Positions 52,097-60,094 of a stretch of 64,000 bases of DNA are shown in pieces (position 1 is the stretch's first letter; each line of letters begins with the position of its first letter). The notes beneath the pieces were generated by a model. The model worked only from the letters and a program-made list of their open reading frames with translations. It was not told the DNA's origin and ran no database searches. This DNA is from a virus. Position numbers and translations under genes: made by a program. The DNA lies in IMG/VR virus record IMGVR_UViG_3300009181_000033, positions 124,001 to 188,000 of that record. The stretch is one strand, 5' to 3'.

Positions 52097-52477
52097 TCAT
52101 TCCTCTGGAAAAATAATTTTAAACCCCGTAACCTCGCTAACTCTTTTTGCTAGTTCTTCGGGTGACTTTCCATATTTTTTTACAATCTGTGTTACCTGTT
52201 CTTTTTTCTTCTCTTCAAAAGCTCTTTTGTCTTCATCATATTGTTTCTGGATCAAATCCAAAGTGTCTTGTAGTCTTTTGAGATTTTCTTCGTGCTGCTT
52301 TCTTTCTTCTTCTCTTGCAGATTGAATCTTTCTCATTTCATCATCATGAGCAATCTGTAGTTGATTATATCGATCTGAAAATCGATCTTGTTCTCTTCTA
52401 AAGAAGAAATATCCTGCGGTCGCCGAAACGACAAGAAGCACAACATTCCAGTATTTTTTTATAATCGTCCAAAACAT
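52097..52477 (-). CDS. Membrane-anchored coiled-coil protein (i-spanin-like)
   Basis: A 126-residue protein beginning MFWTIIKKYWNVVLLVVSA: one N-terminal transmembrane helix (about 8-28) followed by a long charged coiled coil (DRFSDRYNQLQIAHDDEMRK to about 105). This type II topology with periplasmic coiled coil matches inner-membrane spanins such as Rz. The start at 52477 is internal to a longer frame; upstream codons overlap another gene. The lysis role is inferred from topology only. Confidence 0.58.
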   Translation of the reverse strand: MFWTIIKKYWNVVLLVVSATAGYFFFRREQDRFSDRYNQLQIAHDDEMRKIQSAREEERKQHEENLKRLQDTLDLIQKQYDEDKRAFEEKKKEQVTQIVKKYGKSPEELAKRVSEVTGFKIIFPEE

Positions 52478-52478
52478 T

Positions 52479-52772
52479 TCAATTCGGTTTTTCTGTTTTA
52501 TTTTTATTTGTGCTGACCAATGCCGAATCAGCACTATTTTTCATCATGTTGGACAATATGATTGTTTGAGCTGCCAATATTTCTTCTATGACTTCGTGGT
52601 GCTGCATCACAAGTTTGGTAATTTTTAACACTGCTTGGGACAGCTTTGAGAGTTCTTCAGCCATTATTTCAAAACTTTTTGGCAAAGAACGTATGTCTTC
52701 TGGTATTTCAGAAGACTTCTTTAGGACAGAAGAAAGCATTGATAGCAATCCTGATTCTTCACCATTTTTCAT
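52479..52772 (-). CDS. Hypothetical helical protein
   Basis: A 97-residue helical protein (SFEIMAEELSKLSQAVLKIT, VIEEILAAQTIILSNMM) with a Ser/Lys-rich end. The ATG at 52772 is used because the longer frame would overlap the upstream gene by over 70 nt. Likely a small coiled-coil structural or regulatory protein; family not recognised. Confidence 0.52.
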   Translation of the reverse strand: MKNGEESGLLSMLSSVLKKSSEIPEDIRSLPKSFEIMAEELSKLSQAVLKITKLVMQHHEVIEEILAAQTIILSNMMKNSADSALVSTNKNKTEKPN

Positions 52773-53085
52773 TATTAGTCTTCTCTGCTTCCTCGAGAAG
52801 ACTATACAACGTATTGCTATCGAGTTCACCCATCATTAGGCCTTTTATCTGCTTCTTTCTATTGGCCTTCGCGTCTTCTAGCATGGCTTTAATTCTCTTA
52901 GAAACTAATCGTTCGAAAGTTCTTTCTGCCTTCATGCTATCCTCGGCCATTGTTTCAGCATAGTCAGAAAAAAGTTCTTGCATTGTAAGATTGTGTTTAA
53001 ACATTTTTTCCCTAAGAGTTGCGTGAACCTCTTTGGGTATTTTTATATGCACACATTTTCTACTTTGAAACAAATCACTTCTCAA
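52759..53085 (-). CDS. Ribbon-helix-helix-like small protein
   Basis: A 108-residue protein. The start RKCVHIKIPKEVHATLREKMFKHNLTMQELF resembles an Arc/MetJ-type ribbon-helix-helix (short basic strand, then two helices), which binds DNA as a dimer. The C-terminal half is helical and charged. It overlaps the genes on both sides by a few nt. It could be a phage transcriptional regulator; no operator was identified. Confidence 0.58.
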   Translation of the reverse strand: MRSDLFQSRKCVHIKIPKEVHATLREKMFKHNLTMQELFSDYAETMAEDSMKAERTFERLVSKRIKAMLEDAKANRKKQIKGLMMGELDSNTLYSLLEEAEKTNNEKW

Positions 53086-53627
53086 GCGCTTCCCCCCATA
53101 GGACCTGCTGCCCCTGCTTTGGGAGCAATATTCTCATCTTCCATCTCAAAATTTGACTTACCGATCTCAATGTCATAAGAATCAAGCAAGTCAGCATTAA
53201 AAGATTCAACAACATCTTCTTCGTAATTTTTGGCTATATAATTACTGGCTCTTCTCAAGATTGTATTTCTCACCTCAAGAAGGGAATCGTAATTTTCTAC
53301 AAGCCTCATGACGTCAGAAACAAAAGAACGAATATCAATATCTTCAGCAGTTAATTTCTCAGGCTCTTCGTCCAGGACTTCGTCTTCATCATCAGCAGAT
53401 TCTTCGTCATCTTCAGCTTCGAACAACCTCCTGACTAGAGAACGAAAGTCACTCCCTTCTGTCTTGACATTCTTGGCCTCAGATTCATATGTGCTAAAAT
53501 ACTTGTCTATCTGGGCATCCAGAGAGTCTTCACCAGGCTCCATTTCTTCTTCCTTCGCTTCCCTTAAAAAGGAAGCAACTACACTACGAAGATAAAATTT
53601 TTTGCTTTTTTTTGAGTGAGTCATCAC
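53082..53627 (-). CDS. Acidic protein with repeated protease-site-like helices
   Basis: A 181-residue, strongly acidic protein. It has an N-terminal helix FYLRSVVASFLREAKEEE, a second copy DFRSLVRRLFEAEDDEE (about 61-77), and a third weaker DIRSFVSDVMRLVEN (about 97-111). Each ends in L-x-E, usually followed by Ala. The C-terminal 50 residues form a separate domain with Gly-rich tail. The layout suggests a scaffold or internal head protein processed at several sites. ATGA coupling to the SOD-like gene. Confidence 0.58.
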   Translation of the reverse strand: MMTHSKKSKKFYLRSVVASFLREAKEEEMEPGEDSLDAQIDKYFSTYESEAKNVKTEGSDFRSLVRRLFEAEDDEESADDEDEVLDEEPEKLTAEDIDIRSFVSDVMRLVENYDSLLEVRNTILRRASNYIAKNYEEDVVESFNADLLDSYDIEIGKSNFEMEDENIAPKAGAAGPMGGSA

Positions 53628-54358
53628 TTCACCACCTGAGCTATTTGTTCTGCCTTCTTAAATCTTTCTTCAATGGTTTCCCAATTAAATTCTCTCATTT
53701 GGGCAATAAGATAACTCTTTTTATCGTTGAGATAATCTCTATAGTAAGAATGCTCCCACATGTCGACAACAACTAATGGATAAAAGCCAACAGGGACATC
53801 ACCGCTATGATGACTAATCATAAAGTTGACATATTTTCTAAGGAACATGTGGTATCCTAAAACTGCCCAACCACTTCCAGCAGAAAGCGCACAGGCCATA
53901 AAATCACGCTGCCAATCATCAAAAGTACCAAAATCACGTTGTAGCCTAAGGTATGCGGTTGAATCCATTACAATTTCGCTATTTGGATCAAAACAATTAG
54001 CGAAATAAAGTTCATGTAACCAAGCAGCATTTAAGTTATAAACTTCATCAAGCTTAAGAGATCTATATGACGAATGTCTGGAATTGGTGTCAGATCTCTC
54101 TGCAGTATCAAGCTCAGAAGAAACCTTATTGAGACTCTCAACATATCCTTTGTAAAGATCAACGTGCGCACTCTTAGTCTTTTGTGAAACAAACTCAGAG
54201 ACTTGCTTGAATTGCTTTGGCTCATGAACGTATGATTCATTCAAATCAATTTTAGGCAAATTGGCAGTTACCTTTGTCATGTGAACATTCAATGTTTTTT
54301 TGATTATACCTTCAACGTCAACGTTGGCAAAGAGATTTTTATTATCAGTCAAGCTCAT
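53624..54358 (-). CDS. Fe/Mn superoxide dismutase-like protein
   Basis: A 244-residue protein. The C-terminal part matches Fe/Mn-SOD: LNAAWLHELYFANC, FGTFDDWQRDFMACALSAGSG, WAVLGYH and the metal motif VVDMWEHSYYRDYL. The N-terminal helical-hairpin region is present but its first His ligand is uncertain, so activity may be altered. GGAGG lies 6 nt before the ATG at 54358, which decides the start. SOD-like proteins occur in several aquatic phages and may be structural. The neighbour is the acidic head-like protein. Confidence 0.82.
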   Translation of the reverse strand: MSLTDNKNLFANVDVEGIIKKTLNVHMTKVTANLPKIDLNESYVHEPKQFKQVSEFVSQKTKSAHVDLYKGYVESLNKVSSELDTAERSDTNSRHSSYRSLKLDEVYNLNAAWLHELYFANCFDPNSEIVMDSTAYLRLQRDFGTFDDWQRDFMACALSAGSGWAVLGYHMFLRKYVNFMISHHSGDVPVGFYPLVVVDMWEHSYYRDYLNDKKSYLIAQMREFNWETIEERFKKAEQIAQVVK

Positions 54359-54626
54359 ATTCGTCCTCCAGGGTGTCTTTATCAACCAAAAAATCGGTGC
54401 CCTCAGGCGTCTTCAATATAGCATCGCGAGGACCAACTGAAACAATCGTATAGAGAAATTGAGTCTTCTTGTGTCTCAACTTCAAATCCTTATCCAAGAC
54501 CTGTTCTTCTTTTCCATCGACCTTGGTTTTAAAAATGGCATCAACGCTCTCAGACAATGTTTTGAGTTTTGCATCCCACTCTTCTCTCATTATCCGGATG
54601 ATTTCAGATTCAGTAAGTTTTTTCAT
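54345..54626 (-). CDS. Hypothetical small protein
   Basis: A 93-residue protein. The N-terminal helix (LTESEIIRIMREEWDAKL) resembles the recurrent motif loosely. The C-terminal 50 residues form a likely SH3-like barrel (KKTQFLYTIVSVGPRDAIL, TDFLVDKDTLEDEY). Its ATG overlaps the dCMP deaminase stop (ATGA). Function unknown. Confidence 0.6.
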   Translation of the reverse strand: MKKLTESEIIRIMREEWDAKLKTLSESVDAIFKTKVDGKEEQVLDKDLKLRHKKTQFLYTIVSVGPRDAILKTPEGTDFLVDKDTLEDEYELD

Positions 54627-55057
54627 GTTTCTCCCTTAAATATTATGTCGGAGAATCTAATTACTTCAATACCGCAAGATTTAATCAATTCAATGCCTTC
54701 GGTGTTTCTATATTCATTTTCGTAAACAACCCTATGAATATTTGCATTGATAATTAATTTAGAACACTGTGGACATGGAGAGTGAGTCAAATACATCGTC
54801 TTCTCTTGGTTGAAGTTATAATCACATTTTATAAGCGAATTAACTTCAGCGTGAATAAATCCGCTCTGGCCAGGATCTAAAGAGTCTGGTTCATTGGGGC
54901 CTCCCCGATAATTTCCGTTATATCCTAAAGACAAAAGTCTAGTGTTGTCTTTGGAGACTATAATCGATCCTACTTTGAGTCTTGGATCATAAGATCGATC
55001 AGCGACAGTACGAGCAATGCTCATCCATGTTTCATCCCAAGAAGGTCTTCTACTCAT
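54623..55057 (-). CDS. Deoxycytidylate (dCMP) deaminase-like enzyme
   Basis: A 144-residue protein of the CDA fold with zinc motifs HAEVN (H-A-E) and PCPQC, spaced about 30 residues apart, and an N-terminal VADRSYDPRLKVGSIIV typical of ComEB/dCMP deaminases. It would convert dCMP to dUMP. The start at 55057 directly follows the TK stop and has GGAA upstream. In a phage also encoding a dCMP-hydroxymethylase-like enzyme it would divert dCMP to dUMP, or deaminate a modified dCMP. Confidence 0.9.
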   Translation of the reverse strand: MSRRPSWDETWMSIARTVADRSYDPRLKVGSIIVSKDNTRLLSLGYNGNYRGGPNEPDSLDPGQSGFIHAEVNSLIKCDYNFNQEKTMYLTHSPCPQCSKLIINANIHRVVYENEYRNTEGIELIKSCGIEVIRFSDIIFKGET

Positions 55058-55058
55058 A

Positions 55059-55637
55059 TTAATTTCCATATGTTTTTTGTCTATTGTCAACATAAAGATA
55101 GTGACTATAGCACCTGGGTTCATACAATTCTGAGCCACCCACCTCTATTTCATCACCACCCGTCTGTTTTTTATGAGTATAGTGTGCATCTCTTCCACAC
55201 ACAGTGCAAACAGCCGTGCACTTCTCAAGACTTGTTGCCCAAACAGACATTTTTTCTATCTCTTCAAATGGCTTACCAGTCGCAGACATCTCAAGAGATG
55301 AGACTACAATAGTAAACCCATTCTTATATAACCACACCAAAGACTCGGCTATTCCTGGAATCATGAATGCTTCATCTACTGCAATCACCTGAGGGTTGTC
55401 CGGAGAATTGGCAAGATGCTCAAGAAGATCAACTCCCGTCTTTACACGAACGGCAGGCAACTTCCATCCAGCATGTGTGACAATTTCTCCTTCGCCATAC
55501 CGGTCATCCATAGAAGGCTTAAAAGCTACAACTTTCTTGTGTTGGTACTTGTATCTCTCAAGGGCTGAGAGTAGCCTCGAGGTCTTCGAGGAAAACATGG
55601 GACCGGTATAGACTATGAATTCGGGATTGTTTGACAT
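55059..55637 (-). CDS. tdk: Thymidine kinase
   Basis: A 192-residue type II (TK1-like) thymidine kinase. The P-loop is GPMFSSKTSRLL (about 12-23), the Walker B-type motif VIAVDEAFMI (Asp-Glu), and the Zn-binding part has CTVCGRDAHYTHKK with later Cys-His (PRCYSHY). It should phosphorylate thymidine to dTMP. It is encoded 1 nt from the dCMP deaminase, forming a nucleotide-salvage pair. Confidence 0.93.
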   Translation of the reverse strand: MSNNPEFIVYTGPMFSSKTSRLLSALERYKYQHKKVVAFKPSMDDRYGEGEIVTHAGWKLPAVRVKTGVDLLEHLANSPDNPQVIAVDEAFMIPGIAESLVWLYKNGFTIVVSSLEMSATGKPFEEIEKMSVWATSLEKCTAVCTVCGRDAHYTHKKQTGGDEIEVGGSELYEPRCYSHYLYVDNRQKTYGN

Positions 55638-55638
55638 A

Positions 55639-56595
55639 TCACATTTCCTTTAGACGGTGCCAGTTGGATAAGTACCAATCTATCGTCTGATCAAGTCCAT
55701 TCCAAAAGTCCATCACAGGCTCATATCCTATAACGTTTTTCGACTTTCTTATACACGCATGAGTATGCATAATATCACCCGGGCGCCATGGAGCAACATG
55801 ATGTTTGGCGTCAGGAAACCTACTCAAGAGATAGTCTAGAATTTCTTTATTGGAATAACTTAAGCCACATGCAACGTTAAATGCTTCACCTTTCAGTTGA
55901 TTTTCTGCAAGGGCAGCCTTGATGCAAGCTTCAACGACATTGTCGACGTGACACATGTCTCTTGTTTGGGAGCCATCACCATCAGATCTCATCGAATTTC
56001 CTGACATAATGGCAGTTAACCACGCAGACACAGCTGTTGAATAAGGGGAGCCACCGAGCTGATTATTCCCGAAGACATTAAAGAATCTCATGCAAGCAGA
56101 GTCCAAGCCGTAGAGTTTCGAATAAAGCCCAAGGTATTGTTCTATCAATAATTTCTGTAGTCCATATGGTGACTCCGGAACTGTATTTGCTCTTTCATCT
56201 GTTGGCAATAAATCTACTTGTCCATATACGGCTGATGAAGAAGCAAAGATAAACCTCTTGATGTTTCCCTTGCAAGCGTCAATTAGCTCAAGACTCTTGG
56301 TGACATTCGTATCATTGGTTTTAATGGGTTGCTCTACGGAATAGGAAACTCGAGGATTGGCCGCGAGGTGGAACACATAATCGTATTTTCCATCTCTTAT
56401 TCTTTTTAATATACGTGGAGAAGAAAAATCAGAAACTATCAAATTTTCTGATTCGATTGCAAATGGAATGAAAGTCAAATTTCCATTTGACATATCATCC
56501 ACCATGTCAACTTCCCAATTGTCATTAATCAACTTTAAAGAGAGGTTGCTTCCAATGAAACCACAGCCACCAGTCACCAATGCTCTTTTATTCAT
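55639..56595 (-). CDS. NAD-dependent nucleotide-sugar epimerase
   Basis: A 318-residue extended short-chain dehydrogenase (UDP-glucose 4-epimerase/dehydratase type). Rossmann motif VTGGCGFIGSNL at residues 8-19, SSAVYGQ (catalytic Ser/Thr), and YGLQK (YxxxK), together with FFNVFGNNQ and GEAFNVACG near the C-terminus. It would act on a nucleotide-activated sugar. With the RmlD-like reductase, UDP-sugar pyrophosphorylase and glycosyltransferase, it may make a special sugar. Flanked by pyrimidine genes, which suggests a DNA-modification link. Confidence 0.88.
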   Translation of the reverse strand: MNKRALVTGGCGFIGSNLSLKLINDNWEVDMVDDMSNGNLTFIPFAIESENLIVSDFSSPRILKRIRDGKYDYVFHLAANPRVSYSVEQPIKTNDTNVTKSLELIDACKGNIKRFIFASSSAVYGQVDLLPTDERANTVPESPYGLQKLLIEQYLGLYSKLYGLDSACMRFFNVFGNNQLGGSPYSTAVSAWLTAIMSGNSMRSDGDGSQTRDMCHVDNVVEACIKAALAENQLKGEAFNVACGLSYSNKEILDYLLSRFPDAKHHVAPWRPGDIMHTHACIRKSKNVIGYEPVMDFWNGLDQTIDWYLSNWHRLKEM

Positions 56596-56601
56596 AAACT
56601 C

Positions 56602-57612
56602 TCATTTCTTAAAATAATGATAACCCTTAAAAAGGGTGCCTTCCAAAATAAGATTTGAAAGATTCTTGTCATTCAACTTGATGGCCCTGTGCGAAGCCAA
56701 AATTTTGCACCAATCATTCCAGTATGGGTCGTTGGCTTCAAAATGCTTTGCCGTGTTGCCCAAAGCAATCAACAGTTGTTTGTTTGTCTTTGCCTTTCGG
56801 AAATTTGTCTCCACAATTGAAAGGCCGACAGTTGGAACTTCACTTGGGAGCTCTGGCATTTCCTCGGGCAGTTCGTGCCTAAACTTCCAAGAATCATCAA
56901 TGATCTTTTCAACCATCCCGAAGTGTCTCTCGTAAATGTGAAGAGAACCACTTGTGTGAATATAGTCGCCAAGACCAATCGGTCTTCCTAGTTCCTTCGT
57001 TAATTGAATCGCCAATAGTTCCTGGAACAAGGTAAAGGCAGGGACATCATAGGCCAACCCAAGGATTAAATCAGAAGAACGCATGGTTGTGACCATGTGC
57101 ACCTTATCTTTCCTGAGGAAAAACTGGAGGGACAAGGTGCAAGGCACATCAAGGTTGGCATAAATCGAATCCTTAGGTGACCTGATATGAATTATTGCAC
57201 GCCTTGAATCAGGATCTTTCTTGAGCTCATCTACGACATACTTCCACTGAGACCAATCCTCAGAAACATCGCCTGCAATCCTGTCGTGTGGTCTGAATAT
57301 TCTTGCGCCGTATGCACTGTTCGCAGTCTTGCCGTCATCTGAAATCTTTGACCAGAATGTCGAATAGTTTGAAATCCAACTCGTTGAATCATTTGCGCTA
57401 AAATACCACAGCAGCTCAGCAATCATATAGTGAATGGAAAAATCCCTCTCCTTCACATAAGGAATTCTATTCCTCGGGTTCGTGATCTTAAACTGATAGG
57501 CGATGCTCTCCTTGATTCCTAGTCCGCGAGGAGAAGAAGAATACTCAGGATTTTCATAAACATCCTTGAGGATGTCAAGGTAAGCATCGGTGAAATTGTC
57601 GTAAGTTCTCAT
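56602..57612 (-). CDS. Thymidylate synthase-family dCMP hydroxymethylase-like enzyme
   Basis: A 336-residue member of the thymidylate synthase family. The catalytic Cys lies in DVPCTLSLQFFL, and phosphate-binding Arg in DSRRAIIHIRSP. In the nucleotide motif the sequence is RSSDLILGLAYDVPAF, whereas TS has RSxDxxLGLPFNIASY; the Asn (E. coli N177) that reads dUMP is Asp, the hallmark of dCMP hydroxymethylases such as T4 gp42. So the substrate is probably dCMP and the product hydroxymethyl-dCMP. YIHTSGSLHIYERH is the conserved C-terminal active-site strand. It abuts a degenerate TS-like gene. Confidence 0.85.
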   Translation of the reverse strand: MRTYDNFTDAYLDILKDVYENPEYSSSPRGLGIKESIAYQFKITNPRNRIPYVKERDFSIHYMIAELLWYFSANDSTSWISNYSTFWSKISDDGKTANSAYGARIFRPHDRIAGDVSEDWSQWKYVVDELKKDPDSRRAIIHIRSPKDSIYANLDVPCTLSLQFFLRKDKVHMVTTMRSSDLILGLAYDVPAFTLFQELLAIQLTKELGRPIGLGDYIHTSGSLHIYERHFGMVEKIIDDSWKFRHELPEEMPELPSEVPTVGLSIVETNFRKAKTNKQLLIALGNTAKHFEANDPYWNDWCKILASHRAIKLNDKNLSNLILEGTLFKGYHYFKK

Positions 57613-57613
57613 A

Positions 57614-58258
57614 TTATTTTCCCGTCAAGAGATGGTAGGAGTCAATGAAATTCTGCCACTTGTCGTGGTTCTGACAGGTCGAAGAATAAACAGATAAATT
57701 AACCTGTTGCTTTGAATAGATCGGTTTAATGAAAAACTCTGTGATGGTCAGGATGTCAATAAGCAGCTCATTCTCAACATCAGAAGCCCTGAACACCAAT
57801 CGAGGAGAGTCCTTGAAATAATGTATCAGATTGAGGCACGTCACATCTTGAGGTGACAACATCTCACTGTCAGAATATTCTGTGAATGGATTTGCAAACC
57901 GAACAACACATCGACGTGTGTCTGGTTTCTTCGTAAGATGTTTCTTTATCTCTTCCAACAAGAATGTGTAATTGACATTGTTGTGTTTTTCACAAGCCAC
58001 CGTATAAATGGTTGACCTGAGAGAAGGTAGTTTCGTCAAGGATCGAAGACTAGGTCTTGATTCGGAAAATTCAGCAAAAACACTCGGCTTAATGTTGTGA
58101 CTTGCGAAGGCATTTCTTTTTGTGTCATAATAGGCTGCCACATCAGGAGATAAATTCTTAAGTCTCCTGATCGCCTCATCTCCCAAGGGAAGATTAGTCA
58201 CATCAAGACGAATGAGATAATCATCATTTTCGAATTCTGGCTTCTTTACTGTAATCAT
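57614..58258 (-). CDS. Divergent thymidylate synthase-fold paralogue
   Basis: A 214-residue protein that aligns with the TS core of its neighbour: TRRCVVRFANP (phosphate Arg), DVTCLNLIHYF (catalytic-type Cys), RASDVENELLIDILTITEF (against RSSDLILGLAYDVPAF), and VNLSVYSSTCQNHDKW (against SLHIYERHFGMVEK). The N-terminal third of the TS fold is missing or altered and the His of the C-terminal strand is gone, so it may be a non-catalytic partner or use another substrate. The ATG at 58258 has GGATGA before it; it lies 4 nt after the carbamoyltransferase stop. Confidence 0.68.
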   Translation of the reverse strand: MITVKKPEFENDDYLIRLDVTNLPLGDEAIRRLKNLSPDVAAYYDTKRNAFASHNIKPSVFAEFSESRPSLRSLTKLPSLRSTIYTVACEKHNNVNYTFLLEEIKKHLTKKPDTRRCVVRFANPFTEYSDSEMLSPQDVTCLNLIHYFKDSPRLVFRASDVENELLIDILTITEFFIKPIYSKQQVNLSVYSSTCQNHDKWQNFIDSYHLLTGK

Positions 58259-58262
58259 TTTT

Positions 58263-60029
58263 TCATCCATCAAAATCACAGAGAAAGAGGTAAGGTAGTT
58301 CGAGGTTCATTTCCTGAGCCTTGTCAAATTCAAACTTAAAGCTATCAAGAACACTGTCAATTGCGTAAACAATCGGACGACCGTGGGCATTGAAGCTAGT
58401 GTTAATTAGCGCCTTAGATTTCGGATAGATCTTGGAGAGCACCTCGAACATAAATGTATCGTTCGATGTTACTCTCTGGGGGCGACCTGACCAAACCTCT
58501 CTGTTAGGATATTTATGTGCAATGCCTCCATAGTTCTCAAGATCAGGATTTAAATAGTTATAGGTCAGGATCATATACTTGTCTGAGCCTACCACTCTCT
58601 TTGAAATGTCTTTGTCAAAGAATTCATCAATCGCTGAATCCAACATAACAGGGGCCATAGGCATAACGGTGTCTCTCTCATTTAGATCATTGATGATCAT
58701 AACGTTAGTTGTCGTTGGAATGGAAAGAGTGGTCGTGCTGCAAAGAGCCCGAGGGCCAAATTCCATCCTGGACTTGACAACGTTGACAAGTTTGTTCCTG
58801 GAGACCAAATCGACCGTATCATCAATCGCTGTTGATCTTTGGTTGGAAGAATAATGCCTAATATGACTACCGTATTTCTTTAAATCACTTGGAGAAATAC
58901 AACTATCCCAATCAGCGAACTCTGGTCGAGGGCCCCACTTAAGGTCTCCCCATTTAAATCCGCCAACAAAAGCCTCGTACATTCCCATTCCGCAACCCTG
59001 GTCACCTGCCAGGGGGACAACTGAAAACACTCCGGAAGTAGAATTTAGAACCTTGTTGTTGAGCTTCACATTGTAGAAAATTCCACCAGAAAGAGCCACG
59101 TGTTTCATGTTGTTGGCACTGACGATCTTCGCCAGGACACCTTCAATCACCTCTTGAATGTAATGACCAATTGCGATCCTAACATCACGACCAGTGATGC
59201 TCGGGGCCACCTTGGATAGAACGTCGGCGTAATGCTCATTCCATGACTGCTTTACAGTCTTGAGATAATCGATGTTGGCGAGGCCGTCAGTCTTCCAATT
59301 CTCCGGACGACCATCTGGTTTCGCCTGCATTGTATCGAACATCTCTTGAGACTTCTTTACAGCAAGGCTCCGGAGCAAATCAATTTGTGTTGAATCCAAT
59401 AGCTGTGAAACATGTGTCTCATAGCCAAGGAACTTATACTCATCCTGGTTCTCCTTCATCCCACAGAAGGAGGTCGCAAACTGATACATCAGGCCAAGTG
59501 AATACTGATATCCGTAATATCTGTTGACCAGCTGGGGAACTGTGCCGAGAGAATCGGTGCTATAGACACTAATGACTTCCTGTGAATTGCCAAATCCATC
59601 TGCAGCGATGATGTGAAACTTATCATAACTTACAACCTGAGATGAATGTTTAGAAACATCCCACTGATCTCTCATGAAGGAAAGAGCTGACATGGCATGT
59701 GCGTCGTGATGAGTGAAGTCCTCGCCCAAGTGAACTGTCTTTAGAGAATATTTGACCACGAGAGAATCAAAGTGTTGCTTGTCAAAGTACTTGCTGGTCT
59801 CTGTGTGGAAATCAAACTTATCGAACCAATGAGAAACAAAAATATAGCTGCCTGGCTCGATCTTAACGTGCTTCTCGATCTCATCCAAAGAAAGACGAGG
59901 ATATGCGCTGGAAGATTTAATGCGATTGATTCGCTCCTCTTCATAACCGATGACAGTCTTGTCACCATCGAAATAAACAGCAGAAGAGTTGTGCCCGAGA
60001 GTAATCATTAATGCAGACTTTTTGTTCAT
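58263..60029 (-). CDS. Carbamoyltransferase (NodU/CmcH family)
   Basis: A 588-residue protein of the O-carbamoyltransferase family. The N-terminal Kae1-like domain has ITLGHNSSAVYF and the metal motif HHDAHAMSA (about residues 107-115); ALSGGIFYNVKLN lies mid-protein. The C-terminal domain has SRMEFGPRALC and ALINTSFNAHGRPIVY, both conserved. The enzyme transfers carbamoyl from carbamoyl phosphate (via an adenylate) to a hydroxyl. Known phage members make 5-carbamoyloxymethylcytosine from hydroxymethylcytosine. Location beside the dCMP-hydroxymethylase-like gene supports that role here. Confidence 0.9.
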   Translation of the reverse strand: MNKKSALMITLGHNSSAVYFDGDKTVIGYEEERINRIKSSSAYPRLSLDEIEKHVKIEPGSYIFVSHWFDKFDFHTETSKYFDKQHFDSLVVKYSLKTVHLGEDFTHHDAHAMSALSFMRDQWDVSKHSSQVVSYDKFHIIAADGFGNSQEVISVYSTDSLGTVPQLVNRYYGYQYSLGLMYQFATSFCGMKENQDEYKFLGYETHVSQLLDSTQIDLLRSLAVKKSQEMFDTMQAKPDGRPENWKTDGLANIDYLKTVKQSWNEHYADVLSKVAPSITGRDVRIAIGHYIQEVIEGVLAKIVSANNMKHVALSGGIFYNVKLNNKVLNSTSGVFSVVPLAGDQGCGMGMYEAFVGGFKWGDLKWGPRPEFADWDSCISPSDLKKYGSHIRHYSSNQRSTAIDDTVDLVSRNKLVNVVKSRMEFGPRALCSTTTLSIPTTTNVMIINDLNERDTVMPMAPVMLDSAIDEFFDKDISKRVVGSDKYMILTYNYLNPDLENYGGIAHKYPNREVWSGRPQRVTSNDTFMFEVLSKIYPKSKALINTSFNAHGRPIVYAIDSVLDSFKFEFDKAQEMNLELPYLFLCDFDG

Positions 60030-60094
60030 AGATTCTCCAGAAGATTTTTATCTTACACCTGTATCAGTAACTTGTCTCTCAAAAAATGGACAAA

